From Pteria penguin (Eukaryota > Mollusca > Bivalvia > Pterioida > Pteriidae), in NCBI GenBank assembly GCA_035048485.1, contig CM068584.1, positions 66,960,179 through 67,024,178 of the forward strand: DNA of 64,000 bases. The letters run 5' to 3'. Shown here piece after piece: positions 13,200 through 25,200 of this stretch (position 1 is the first letter of the stretch; each line of letters opens with the position of its first letter). The notes below the pieces were generated by a model that was not told the origin of the DNA, did no database searches, and was given only the letters and a program-made list of their open reading frames with translations. The translations under genes were made by a program, and so were the position numbers.

Positions 13200-13302
13200 A
13201 TGTCTTCTGACTGTGTTTCATGCCTTCTTCCCGTGAGAGCCCGTCAACACGCAATCGCTTGCGACGATTGCTCATCGTGGACCCACCGTACTTGTGGTAC
13301 TG
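13200..13302 (+). CDS. MULE first coding exon with PHD-like zinc finger
   Basis: ATG at 13,200 opens 34 codons plus one base, ending at a strong donor (ACTG then GTAAGT at 13,303). The peptide has CxxC near its start (CVSC), then HAIACDDC, W, H and C (SSWTHRTCG), giving C-x2-C ... H-x-I-x-C-x2-C-x2-W-x-H-x2-C. This resembles the zinc-binding N-terminal exon of mollusc MULE proteins and PHD-like fingers. It lies inside the TIRs. The downstream exon that it should join is not present in matching phase. Confidence 0.6.
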
Positions 13303-13481
13303 GTAAGTAAATTAGTTAAGTTTCAGAAATAAAATAACGAAGCATACTCAAGTTTCATTATAAAGTCATTAAAAGTAATCAATTTCTTGCGTAAAAAGAT
13401 ATATGTTTTTAATGTGCAATGTCAGTATAGTATACTTAATAACAATTTAATGAAATTTTGCGTGAATAGTTGAGTATGCTT

Positions 13482-13482
<1 letters not shown>

Positions 13483-13562
<80 letters not shown>

Positions 13563-13570
13563 TATATATA
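13483..13570. repeat. (AT)n microsatellite inside the MULE
   Basis: About 40 AT dinucleotides in a nearly pure run. Confidence 0.95.
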
Positions 13571-15193
13571 TAACTACTGTCATCAAAGTCTGTTAGTCAC
13601 CAATGTTCATGAATGAATATAGTAGTCTTGTTATGAATTCCTCACTGCCACACTCGGGTTGTGCATTCTTATTATCGTATTTGATTTAATGTACATGATA
13701 AGAAATTGTTGGTTAGAAATGGGTATTTGAAGATATGTATACAATGCAATGCAGTAATAGTAATGTTATAATTAATATCAATTTTTTTTTGTGGTATGTA
13801 TAATTAAATTATTAGTCGATCTCCTTTATACTTCTTCTGATTTGTGTGTGCGATAGAGTTTTTAATGTGATAAATTGACAGAGTGAGAATCATAATTGCA
13901 TAAAAAAATATTATGTTATGTAAAAGACAACTTATGGAGTTCTCTATAATAAAGCATTTTTGTTAGTATTAAATACTTTATTAGAGAAAAGTCGTACAAT
14001 AACAAACATGTGCACAGTACAAAGTACAAGCCCCTTTCATTTGTAGAAACTATTATGATACTTATATTTAAAAAATAATACATTGACTGATATTACTGTG
14101 GTATTAAAATAAATATATCCATAAAACACATTTCGATGCGAATAAATAAGTAATATATTATTTTACAGTTGATTATTTATATTTTTGCAAATTAAAATGA
14201 AATTATCTTGATCCTTGGGGAGTTTTTGAAATGTGTGTAAATGCAATACTAGATTTATATAATTTTACTATTGTAATTGAAATGATTTCCAATAACTATG
14301 TATACAAACATTGAAAAAGATAGATAGTTTTATTGGTCAAAAGCAATACAGCTTATAGACATTACAATATATGTAATACTACAGTTTCAAATCTATAATA
14401 CATTGTCAAAAAATAAGACTTTTAATCAAATATAAATTTTATAAACAGAGATCCATGTGAGGTTATCTTCTTCATAATATACTTAATGCAGTTCTTAAGT
14501 GTGTATAGATATAAGTGTTTTATGTTTATGTGTATATTTATGTTTTCATTTGTATATATATATTTATATGCGATATAATGCTGTTAAAGTACATGACACA
14601 TTATCAATAACATCCGGCAGCTAAGAAGACCTGTGTATTTGTTTATCACACATTTCATGTCACTTGGTCAGTATATATAGGTAACATTTACCATGTTGAT
14701 GGATAGATAGTCTATTACCAAAGCACATTGTATTGTTTATTAATCATATGCTTTTCTGCACATAGATATACATATGATACATATATAACAACAGCAATAT
14801 AATATAAATCAGACATAGTCAGAGAGTAAGATAATAATTGATAATCAAGATGAAGCTTATACAATGTGTTTTCTGATAATAAAAGCATGTTTTTGTATAT
14901 TTTTCCTAAGTTACATAGTTACTAAGTTACATAGCGTTATATAAGTATTTACCAAGATTGAATAATTAATTCGCAAACATTTTGAGATGTCAATAGTTTT
15001 GATGAATAGATCGATAGTATGGACATATAAGTATAAAATGAAATTCATCCTCGATATCATTTTTTTTTCAACACAATACATATGCAGTTTATTTACAAGT
15101 TCAATTTCAGTATTATAGTAAAACCATTTTTCATTTTCTTTCAAGTTACCAGCTTTTCTAAAAAAAAAAACAACATATCCAATCCACCTTCAG

Positions 15194-15609
15194 GACCCTC
15201 CAAGCATCCGTCCCTCATGGTAACATCCGCCTCCAGCGTTTATGCCACTATATAGAGTCGACGTGGATGAACAACTCGTCATTCCCAGTAGCCAGTTGGT
15301 GCGTGTTTGGTCGGACTACTAGGACCAACAACGACACAGAGGGGGTGGCACGCCAGAATCTCAAGGAAAGCCAGAGGCCAAGGTCTGCACCTGTACCTCC
15401 TCTTCAAAGTTCTACAAGATGAGGCTGGATTCCTTCCAATGCAGTTACAGATGGTGTCTGAGGGGAAGCTGAGACGGTACCAACGTAGCCGGACCCGTGA
15501 CACTCAGGCCAAGCTCTTCGAACTGTGGGACGAGTACCGGGCCAGGAGACTCACAGCCAGCCGACTCCTGCGTGAGGTTAGCCATCTTGTTGGAGCTGTC
15601 ACCGTGTAG
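15194..15609 (+). pseudogene. MULE transposase C-terminus, frameshifted
   Basis: After a 3' splice-like CTTCAG (15,188-15,193) a frame carries the MULE C-terminal signature YIESTWMNNSSFP, W, FGRTTRTNNDTEG. One extra base in the G run at 15,341-15,345 then shifts the frame. The continuing frame reads GWHARIS, LYLLFKVLQDEA, LQMVSEGKLRRYQR, LFELWDEYRARRLTASRLL, and ends at TAG 15,607-15,609. The RTNN..EGWH block followed by a basic GKLRR helix is typical of MULE transposases ahead of the C-terminus. The Met-initiated frame at 15,307 is only the shifted tail, not a real start. The break makes the product non-functional unless it is a sequencing error. Confidence 0.75.
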
Positions 15610-16314
15610 AGAAATTCGTCTTCGTCCGTCTTTTAGTGCGTTTTTCATCATCAGTTGTGTGAAGTACCGTCCGATAAAAAAAAAAATACCGTCCAAATCA
15701 AATATAGTGCTTTCTTTCAATCAATTGTGATCATTTGTTTTTTTCATTATTATTATTATTATTATTATTATTAACATCAATTTTCACTGATAAAAATTAT
15801 TCATATCTAAAAGATTTTCAGTCTTAAGATACTTCAATAATATTTTTCTCATTTCCACTTTATTTCCTATTGTTGTAATATTAATTTCAATGTTAAAGAA
15901 ACATACTAATTCTATTCACGCTAAAAGCAGTTCAACATTTTTTTGTTATTTAAAGAAATACTTCTATCTATAAGGACAATGTCTTAGATAAACGTAAATA
16001 AACGTAGATATTTTTGTCAATTATTTCGATTTCTTCGTACGAAATTCCAAATGTTTGGCTCTTCCCTGAGGTGGCCTCCACGTGGCAAGAGCTGGAAACA
16101 CTAAAGTTTTTAGTGGCTAACAACCTCAGTTCAAAATTCAATATATATTTAATACGTTATTTCCAAATTTCAACAAATTAATCCGATTAAAAAAGAAATT
16201 TAAAAGTTGGGCCGTTTTGGTAAAAAAAGTTGGGCCGTTTTGGTGTGGGCCGTTTTGTTTTTGGGCCGTTTTGGTGTGGGCCGTTTTGTTTTTGGGCCGT
16301 TTTGACTATAATTC

Positions 16315-16322
16315 GTCTATGA
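16315..16322. repeat. Target site duplication of the MULE, right copy
   Basis: GTCTATGA, identical to 12,258-12,265. Confidence 0.75.
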
Positions 16323-17105
16323 TATGGTATATTTTACAAACGCAATAAAATATCAATCATAAAACCTATCTTTCTGATCTTGTAGGTTTGCAAACTGAAA
16401 CAAAACTTTCAGTGCAAACAAGATCAACGTGAACTATTATTATTTCTAAAATATTTAAATCCATGTTCCATTTCTTTTTCCTCAGGCCCCGCTGTTTGTT
16501 TACCTCGGGGTCGACGTTGGTTTTGAAAACAGATAGTAAAATCCGTTTATTCAAACATGTAAAAGATTCAGATACTGGTTCTAGGCGCTTCCTAAAATAA
16601 ATGAACATTTATGAAAGCGGACTTGGAAAAGCCCGGCTTGAATTGAAATTGAGAAATACGTTTTCCTCGAAAAGTTTTATATAGCTAAAGTTGTAAATCG
16701 CATAATATTCTTAGTTTGTCACATTTGTTATTCTATTCATTAAATATAAATAAAGATAAAAAAAAAATCAAGATCCTTTTCTCTATTGTACGTAGGGCTT
16801 ATTCAGTCACCACCTACGTCTTAATTTTAGTAAGCGCCACTGGTTCGTTTATAAAATCCAAACCTATAGGAACCAAAATATTCCGGTTTAAGATTCAATG
16901 AATCATATGTCCGTTAAATCCGTAACCAGGGAACGAGAATAGGGAGGATAAACAAAAACCAATTTAAAATACCATCACATATACAATTTCATACATTCAT
17001 TCCGTATCAAAAGCACTTTTATTCGCTCATCGTCACAATGCCAATAAAAAAAAATTGTCATTGAAATCAGTCGCGAAATCAGAGGGGACGGAGGAGACGT
17101 TCGTC

Positions 17106-17117
17106 TTACCCTTTCAA

Positions 17118-17163
<46 letters not shown>

Positions 17164-17333
17164 ATTACTTGTAATTGTCTAATCGAGGGACAAGTATGCA
17201 TCTGTAATTGTACATCTACCCATTTGACGGCCTCAACATAACCTGCCCCACTTTTCTTGTCTGAAACTGTTAATGACAGGTTGCAATATTTAAAAAAATC
17301 TCCATCTATAGACTCTTCTGTACTGTCCTCCAT
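17106..17333 (-). CDS. Possible first coding exon, unknown product
   Basis: ATG at 17,333 (minus) opens an acidic, natural-looking peptide (MEDSTEESIDGDFFKYC..., then YVEAVKWVDVQ). The frame then runs into a (CT)n tract and reaches AAAGG then GTAAGA near 17,108, a strong donor. Other donors are possible at GG then GTAGAT. No downstream exon was found before the MULE, and the family is not recognised. It may be a genuine first exon of a gene lost or disrupted downstream, or chance. Confidence 0.22.
17122..17160. repeat. (AG)n microsatellite
   Basis: Pure AG dinucleotide run of about 39 bp. Confidence 0.95.
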
Positions 17334-17667
17334 AATTTATTTACGTGAGAGAAAGCAAGAGATGATGGCGGATTTTGCGAAGCATGCAGCTTCAAGTTAG
17401 ATTTATTCAGAAAGTCTGACAAAATCCACCAACGGTGCAGCCAGAATTACAAGATTCAGAGAAAATATGGTTTTACCTCACAAAATGCTTCGATTACAAG
17501 CAGTTGCGGTACCAGTTGACACAGCGAAATAACCGTGCAAGAGACGGAAAGAAGGGATTCCATAGTATTCGATTCTTAATACATGTATTATCATAATAGC
17601 ACACATATATAATAATATAATAATATAAAACCAAAACATTATACGTTTCAATTACATTTACAGAATT

Positions 17668-17869
17668 CAGTGGTGGATATAGGATTTCAGACCAGAAAGG
17701 GTGGGGGGCTCAGTGTGAAAGTCAAGTGTCAGCCATTGTAGATGCCAAACCTAGAGTTTAACTTATATCACTTAATTGAGTGTTTCAACCTTATTATCTC
17801 TATATGCCTTGTACAGCTGTGGCGAAAATATGAGGGGGCGGGGGGGGGGGGGCTCTAAGTCTGCCACTG
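17668..17869 (+). mobile_element. CAGTGGCGGAT-type MITE, decayed copy
   Basis: Starts CAGTGGTGGATATAGGATTTC and ends with the inverted terminus (GTCTGCCACTG). Internal G-run and ATGCCAAACCTAGAGTTT match the other copies at 20,379, 32,935 and 38,670. The 5-bp flanks GAATT and AAATG agree only partly. Confidence 0.55.
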
Positions 17870-18192
17870 AAATGTCAATCATTGAATATCGAAGTGCAAA
17901 TCTGACATACTACATTTACATTTATCTTGACTCAAATAAAAAAAATATCAGTTTTATGTTATTTTATCCGAAAAACAGAACAATCAATACATCAGTGGAA
18001 GATTCAGATTTATTGGAGGGGGGGGGGGGGGGGGGGGGCGTAAGTAGATAAATAATATAAGTGCTGCAGTGAGATAAATCTGTTTTAGCACGGATGTCAC
18101 TGACAACTCATGATCATATCTGTTATCACTACATCTAGCAATGAAATCTTCAGTTTAAGTGGACTTAAGAGACAATATGGACGTCTTTACAG

Positions 18193-18340
18193 CGGCGGAT
18201 CCAGGTTTTGGAGTAAGAGGGGGCCAAGTCAGACAATGGGTCTGGGGACCGCTTAGGTCACCAGTAGGTCAAAGACGGAGCCCTGGTATGGAACCGGACA
18301 GGGGGCTCAGCCCCCATGAAGCTCCTGCTATTTGGCAATT
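18193..18340 (+). mobile_element. Fragment of a CAGTGGCGGAT-type element
   Basis: Begins AGCGGCGGATCCAGG, with a purine-rich interior and GGGGGCTCAGCCCCC. A possible opposite terminus (GATCCGTCACTG) lies at 19,035-19,046, but the flanks show no target duplication, so these may be two separate fragments. Confidence 0.4.
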
Positions 18341-19104
18341 TTGCGGCCTAAAATTGAGCATTTTCACTTTAATCGACCGTTCTCAGTCGGTACCGCGGCT
18401 GCCGTGTAAACGAAGCTTCTTGTGATATTATTCATGTCTTATACATACCTTCTTATTATATGGTGGATTTTGTCATACAGCTGAGTCAGATCTGATTTTC
18501 TTATGAATCTGATTTACCTGTATCGCAAAATCCAACATCATTACATTTAGTACTCAGAACAAAATTGAATATAGAAATGTTTGAAAAACGGTTTGCGACC
18601 TACCATGAATGCTTTTCAGACAGAAAAGGGCGGGGTTGAGATTGAAGCCCTTAACGTGACCAAAATGATCTTTGTTGGGCAAAATTTCTCGACCAAAGGG
18701 GTTGCAACCCCGCATCCCTACTTACTACCGGTTTATCGCCTTTTTTCTTTAATGTTTGTTTGTTAAGTTGCTCGGTTTTTGCTTGTTTGTTTGTTTTCTT
18801 TTTTTCATTAAACGGGTAGGCAGTGCTTATTGAACGATGGTTTGAATTGGCATTTTTTTCTCTTGGATAAATTCTACTGAATTAATAGGGAAAGAAATCA
18901 AGTCATATTAGAGTATACAATAATAAACATTTATATTGGACAAGAAGACCTAACAAGATTTCAACACCGCGCTTATTTTGACTATCACTTTATTTTCATA
19001 TATGTCTCCCCCTCCCCCTTTTTTCGGAACCCCCTTGATCCGTCACTGAGTAAATACGTCCACGAATATATCCTGGTCATATTTCCTGAAAACTTTTACA
19101 TAAT

Positions 19105-20375
19105 ATGAACAAGATGAGTGGGCAAAGCTCCGTCGGTGAGGTGCATCGTTCAGGGTTACAAGGTCTCGAGTTCGAAACCAACCGACGATTCGTCGACGCC
19201 CTCGTGTTGAACAGTCGAAGTGCTGTTGCCGGTTATGGAAGACGAATGCACACCATGGGGTGGGCCCCTTGTGTAGGTAAAACATCAGTACACTACATCG
19301 GGAAGATGTCGGGACGTCATCGGATGTGTCCCATGTATAGGTAAAACATCAGTACAATACATGGGGAAGATGTCGAGACGTCATCGGGTGGGCCCCTTGT
19401 ATAGGTAAAACATCACTACAATACATCGAAAAGATGTCGGAACATCATCAGATGGGTCCGTTGTACAGATAAAACATCAGTACAATACATCGGGAAGATG
19501 TCGGGACGTCATCGGATGGGTCTGTTGTACAGGTAAAACATCAGTACAATACATCGGGAAGATGTCGGGACGTCATCGGATGTGTCCCATGTATAGGTAA
19601 AACATCAGTACAATACATGGGGAAGATGTCGGGACGTCATCGGGTGGGCCCCTTGTATAGGTAAAACATCACTACAATACATCGAAAAGATGTCGGAACA
19701 TCATCAGATGGGTCCGTTGTACAGGTAAAACATCAGTACAATACATCGGGAAGATGTCGAGACGTCATCGGATGGGTCCGTTGTGCAGGTAAAACATCAG
19801 TATAATACATCGGGAAGATGTCGGGACGTCATCGGGTGGGTCCCTTGTATAGGTAAAACATCAGTACAATACATCGGGAAGATGTCGGGACGTCATCGGG
19901 TGGGCCCCTTGTATAGGTAAAACATCAGTACAATACATCGGGAAGATGTCGGGACGTCATCGGGTGGTCCCCTTGTATAGGTAAAACATCAGTACAATAC
20001 ATCGGGAAGATGTCGAGACGTCATCGGATGGGTCCGTTGAACAGGTAAAACATCAGTACAATACATCGGGAAGATGTCGGGACGTCATCGGGTGGGTCTG
20101 TTGTACAGGTAAAACATCAGTACAATGCATCGGGAAGATGTCGGAACGTCATCGGGTGGGTCCCTGTATAGGTAAAACATCAGTACAATACATGGGGAAG
20201 ATGTCGGGACGTCATCGGATGGGTCCGTTGTACAGGTAAAACATCAGTACAATACATCGGGAAGATGTCGAGACGTTATTGGGTGGCTCCGTTGCACAGG
20301 TAAATTATAACTACATCGGGTGGGTCCGTTACATAGGTAAAGCACCAATACAATATATCACGTGGGTCCGTCACG
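19105..20375 (+). mobile_element. tRNA-derived SINE expanded by an internal 64-bp array
   Basis: The head has GGGCAAAGCTCCGTCGGTGAG (A-box region) and GAGTTCGAAACC (B-box) at 19,118-19,180. The SINE body follows and at about 19,260 turns into a 64-bp tandem array. The array unit (ATCGGATGGGTCCGTTG plus AGGTAAAACATCAGTACAAT) corresponds to the normal SINE body segment with GGATGGGTCCGTTGCAAAG. The element is interrupted near its end by the MITE at 20,379-20,541. Confidence 0.65.
19260..20300. repeat. 64-bp minisatellite, about 16 copies
   Basis: Units contain GGTAAAACATCAGTACAAT, ACATCGGGAAGATGTCGGG, ACGTCATCGG and GGGTCCGTTGTAC. Variants (CCCCTTGTATAG, CATCACTACAATACATCGAA) recur in blocks, indicating multi-unit duplication. 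Confidence 0.93.
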
Positions 20376-20378
20376 TAG

Positions 20379-20541
20379 CAGTGACGGATTCAGGATTTCC
20401 CAATGGAAAGGGGGGGGCGGTGTGCACATGTGTATTAGCCAACTAATCAGCCATTTGTGGTGTCAAATCTAGATTTTTAATGGCAAATATGCGGCGAAAA
20501 AAAGGGGTGGGTGGGTTAGTCCCCCCTCTAAATCCGCACTG
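20379..20541 (+). mobile_element. 163-bp MITE with 5-bp target duplication
   Basis: Termini CAGTGACGGATT and, inverted, AATCCGCACTG. Flanked by CGTAG at 20,374-20,378 and 20,542-20,546. Removing the element restores GGTCCGTCACGTAGGTAAC, which matches the surrounding SINE-array unit (GGTCCGTTACATAGGTAAA). A 5-bp duplication with CAG...CTG ends would suit a hAT5-like group (inference). Confidence 0.8.
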
Positions 20542-20546
20542 CGTAG

Positions 20547-21430
20547 GTAACGCATCAGTGCAATACATCGGATGGGTCCGTTGCATGGTGAAAATATCAG
20601 TACATAACATGGGGAATATGTCGAGCTGTGTAGTTACACTGCTGTTCGTTTCACTGTCTGCTCTCAATGAAAAACATCATTGTCGACGCTCCGAAAAAAC
20701 ACCAGACCACCAGTCAAAATCTGGGAAAATTAGCTTTGTTTGGGTTAAAATTTTCAACTTTTCCTTATCTATTACACGTAAATTTCAACAACAATAGAAG
20801 AGTGTCTAATAAGTCTTCAAACTTTCACTTTCGATATTGGTTATTTCTACTGAAAATTCTAGTAGGGGTTGTCAAACTTTCTGTTTAATATTTAGCTTCA
20901 TATCAACACAATGTAGGGGTCCTTTGCTACGAAACTTCAGGAGTTACCGAGTTGAAGAATGTTTTTGGCATCAAGTCACAAAGGTTTGTTACGGCTATTC
21001 ATATATTTTGAGAAATCTTTTATCTATCTTTATTTCATGACATGACAATGAACGCACGATATAAGTATGACATAAGACAAAAACTTACAAATTTGCAGCA
21101 CAATTTTACACGTATTTGTAAACATCATTCTTATAATATAACATTGATCTAATAAATGTATTTTGACATTTACAATCTATATGTACATATATTAAGAACA
21201 CATGTAACCATTCTGTAACAAAACATTCCCTCTGGTTCAAGAACACACATTAGGGGCGCATACTGGTATTACTTTTCCCCCTGTCTCCCATAATTTCCCT
21301 TCATTCTACTATCCCCTTCTCCCACTTAATCCCTCTTGTTCTTCCTTACTCCACTCCTTTTTCCTCCTTTTCAGCCAATCTCATTCAGATTTCTCCTACC
21401 TCGTCCGTCCCTCTATGACTCTCTACACTT
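20547..21430. other. Sequence between the SINE array and the receptor gene's stop
   Basis: No gene seen. On the minus strand this is downstream of the receptor stop codon, and AATAAA (21,034-21,029) could be its poly(A) signal, giving a 3' UTR of about 0.4 kb. That assignment is tentative. Confidence 0.3.
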
Positions 21431-22232
21431 TCACTTTCTCCTGACTGACATATGAGGATCAATGACTCTATAAATATCGTCTGTACTGTCTTGTGCTTCT
21501 TGTACCTCGGGTAAATCCATGTGTTCATACGGAGCTCTTTTTGTACTCATTACCTTATATAAACCCTGCTCATCATTCTGCTCACCCAAGTTATCGTTCC
21601 TGCTTTTTATCACTTCGGCCAAATCTGAATCGTAGATTTCGTCCTGGTCTGAGTCCATGAAGTCATCAATGACGTCACCGCTATTTTGTGATGGAGTTTG
21701 GTCATATTTATTGGGATAATTATCTTTATCCCTATCAATAAAGCCATAGTCATCTGATGTATTGTCTGCTGGGTAAGAATCTGGCCTCGATTTAGATTCA
21801 TTTTCATTCACACTACTTCGATCTCCATGAGGAAGTCTTGGCGGCAAATGAATAGAAGAAACTGGCTCAGCAAAATCATACGCCTTTGTTAAATCCGTTT
21901 CAGATTCATCATCAAAAGCCTCGTTCTCGTTTCCTTTTACAATAGCATAGTCATAAATTCCATCTTGTGACGTCATATCCGTGACGTCATCATCATAAGG
22001 TTCATATATATTTTCATTATCAGTAATTTCCTTAGGGCACGTACTTGTCTCGCTCCTGGTCTCGGTACAATCCTCGGAGCTGCCTTCGTTACAGACCTCG
22101 GTACATGTGTTTGAATTACGAGATGGAGGGAGGTCAGGGACTGGATTGTCGGGAGCTTTTACATAAATCCTCGCGTTACGCGTCGAATATGTACTTACTA
22201 AGGGTTGCTGTGGTATTTTGTGCCTGAGATTT
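21431..22232 (-). CDS. Receptor exon 10: cytoplasmic tail and stop
   Basis: Acceptor ATTTACAG at 22,233. The exon supplies 266 residues and TGA (21,433-21,431). It is strongly acidic, with many Tyr in D/E-rich contexts: YAIV (433-436), YKVM (563-566), YEHM (573-576) and YRVI (592-595). The open frame continues upstream to an ATG at 22,423, but that part is intron in this model. Confidence 0.8.
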
Positions 22233-25200
22233 CTGTAAATAAATGAATAAATCAACTTATCAACAAAATGCATTTGCAAAACTTTCACAGTAAATACTTC
22301 AAAACAATTTACATTTGTTCTGGATCCGAGCATCCCTCTCATCCAAGGGTTCATTTCGCAGCACAAATGCTTCTCTTTTATATACTGTGCATTCGTAACT
22401 CTTTGGATGTCTCGCACACTCAACAGAGCGTGTGAGACATCCGATCATTCTCTACCCAGAGTTATCGCTCCTTACTCTGGCTTATATCTCTGTCAACGCC
22501 TGAGAAATAGTTCCGTGTCAAATGGCAAATGTATAAGCTTATCTTCAAAATTAAAGGAATCAGAAATCTTTCAATTGTCTATATGTTATTTTCAACGAAC
22601 TATTACATTCTTTAAAAGTCTCATCTACACTGAATTTCGTGGTTATCTTTATTTCAAACCTAGTTTCACACGCATAACAAACGAAATAGTTCCAAATTCA
22701 AGGTAATTAAACATTCATTTTAAATAATCTACACTGAATTTAAATCACACTTAATATGAAGCATATCATCACATGCTTGGATATTTAATTTTATCTTCTA
22801 ACCATGGATTTTAAAAACTTTTACAAAAATATCTGGGTAGAGAATTACACGCGATAAGTTCCGGCGATTGATATTGAGAGTATGAAGTAGTGGAAAGAAC
22901 CTATAACGATGCGGTGAAGGATGGAACCCGAAGGATGAGAATCTTCGCTGGTTCGTTCGATGTTAGTCCCTTGACATAAATATTGAAACATAATGACATC
23001 AAGTGTATGATATATAAATCGACGGCATCGTATTGCCATATCAATCATTCATACCCCGAAAATGCGAGGAATTGCGTATTATATTCATCAAAGCTGCAAT
23101 TTTTACGATAGATATATAGACCCAATTTGCTTTATTTAATGTCTGATATCAGATTATTGTCGGACAGTTTATGCTTAGTGGTGTAAATATATCAATTTTC
23201 ATACTAATAGATGCTGTTCACAGATTGTAACTTAAGGTAAACTCAATGTTGCGATAAGTTTTCAGTTACAAAAATTCTAAGACATCTTGACAGCTGTAAG
23301 CGGTCCGCAGACATTAATATTGTTAACACCTTCAGGTGAAAGTATAGTATAACTCCTTTTCCTATACTGTCCAAAATTAAATTACCAAAACTTCCATCAA
23401 GATTTACACCATTTTCTTTATCTATAGCTTTTTATAACCCATACATTAAAATGTTCGTCAGTCCGTTCTCTATCAGAATTTTAAAATTTCGTTGTATGTA
23501 ATCCACCTTAATTTCAAGGAAATCTTGCTGGAAAGTGGTCACCCCCCCCCTCCCTCCCCCCCCCCCCCCAAAAAAAAAACTTGCCAATTTCTAATGTCAA
23601 CAACAACAACAAAAACAACGACACTTATTTAAGGACATAAAAACTTCACATGAGTGAAATGAGAACAAAGTTCATGATTTTACTAATGCTGCAGAATTAA
23701 TCTTTATCTATTGATTGATTCAATGATTTTATCAAATCAGAGCCCCTGATAGAGTGGAACAGTAGTCTCTACGGAAGATCGGCCAATCAGACATCTCGTT
23801 ATTTACCATTCTTTGAGCTTCATACCACCTAATGTTATGTCTGGTTCTATTGGCCCTCCAGTATCCACTTTTCCCTACATTTACTGTACCATTCAACAGT
23901 TCTACAGGTATGTATCCAGTGCTTTGTCTTACTAGACAACTTATCTCTCCCTTTAATATTCAAAAGAACAATGTTTCCATGGGCACTATAAGTTCCTACC
24001 TTCGAACGAAGAAGGCGATGACCACGACAGCAATAATGAAGACTATACTTGTAATGCATCCAGCAATAATTCCTGGATAGCAAAGAGAAGCAGGGGCTAA
24101 AATTTCAACTTGATAACAGTTTCATCATCATCACCATCATCATCATTATCATCATCATTATCATCATCACCAACATCATCATCATCATCATTATCATTAT
24201 TATCATCATTATCATCATCATCATCATCATAAATGAATAAGTAAATGAATAAATAAATGAATAATGAACTGAAATGTGAATAAAGATAAAATCTCCAAGC
24301 GAATCATGTTATTATATAACATTAATGTTATATTCTATAATATTGATCTAATTGCTTTGATACAATAATAATACAATTAATTCTATTAAGTATTGATTTG
24401 ATACAATAATGATATTATCATTATTGTATCAAATCAATACTTAATAGTATTAATTAGCATTAATGTACACAACATCTATCATATATTTTTATCAAATGAT
24501 TAACTTATATTATTTATATAGATATGATTCATGTGAATATCAATTAATATGTGAATCTTACCACCGCTTGACTTCTTTGATGTCTGACTTTCTGTCTCTG
24601 TTGAGAAAAACGGACTAAAAATGGTCATTAAGATTAAGTGACAAATTTATTGACCATTAGGTCAATTTATTGGTCTCCATTTGGCACTTATCATTTTGAA
24701 AAAGAACCTTTTGTGTACAATGATGAAATTCTTTACTGTGATCCTGATAATTTGCTGATTTCGAACCCTTATTGATATCTGATCCACCATTTACATTTTC
24801 CGGAAATTTAATTAAATGTCCTTTTGTTTATTTTACGTCACTCCATTATCATTTCACTATATAATGGTGGTATATCATGATTATCTCACTATATAATAGT
24901 GGTATATCATGATTATTTAACTATACAATAGTGGTATATCATGTTTATCTCACTATATAATAGAGGTATACCACGATTATCTCACTATATAATAGTGGTA
25001 TATCATGATTATCTCACTAAATAATAGTGGTATATCATGATTATCTCACTATATAATAGTGGTATATCATGATTATCTCACTAAATAATAGTGGTATATC
25101 ATGATTATCTCACTATATAATAGTGGTATATCATGATTATCTCACTATATAATAGTGGTATATCATGATTATCTCACTAAATAATAGTGGTATATCATGA

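Larger units (their letters stand above)
12266..16314 (+). mobile_element. Mutator-like (MULE) DNA transposon, internally deleted
   Basis: A 4,049-bp element. Both termini carry inverted copies of TATAGTCAAAACGGCCC followed by more copies of AAAACGGCCCA (about nine on the left, seven inverted on the right). An exact 8-bp direct repeat flanks it. Inside, on the plus strand, are a zinc-finger exon (13,200-13,302) and the C-terminal end of a MULE-type transposase (15,194-15,609). The exon phases do not join (one base left over at the donor, one base before the first codon of the next piece), and the catalytic DDE core is not seen in the ~1.9 kb between. The element therefore looks like an internally deleted, frameshifted and non-autonomous copy. 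Assignment rests on TIR style, target-duplication length and transposase similarity recognised by eye. Confidence 0.8.

Noticed and set aside
15307..15609. 100-codon frame taken as an intact small gene
   Set aside because: It is the downstream part of a frameshifted MULE transposase; homology continues upstream in another frame.
17361..17402. Plus-strand start ATGATGGCGGATTTTGCG as first exon of a divergent gene
   Set aside because: Stops after about 13 codons with no usable donor. A diverged inverted copy near 18,450-18,545 suggests a repeat instead.
18193..19046. Single 854-bp transposon between AGCGGCGGATCC and GATCCGTCACTG
   Set aside because: The flanking five bases do not match and the interior does not resemble the other family members; two separate fragments are as likely.
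19260..20300. CRISPR-like regular repeats
   Set aside because: Units are contiguous, vary gradually and have no unique spacers; the genome is eukaryotic. The same holds for the other arrays.
22233..22423. N-terminal part of the 330-codon minus frame (from the ATG at 22,423)
   Set aside because: Upstream of a clear acceptor (ATTTACAG) that joins in phase to the transmembrane exon; it is intron that happens to be open.
23847..24083. 78-codon minus frame over the transmembrane exon
   Set aside because: Wrong phase. The frame shifted by one base gives a proper membrane helix and matches both neighbouring exon phases.
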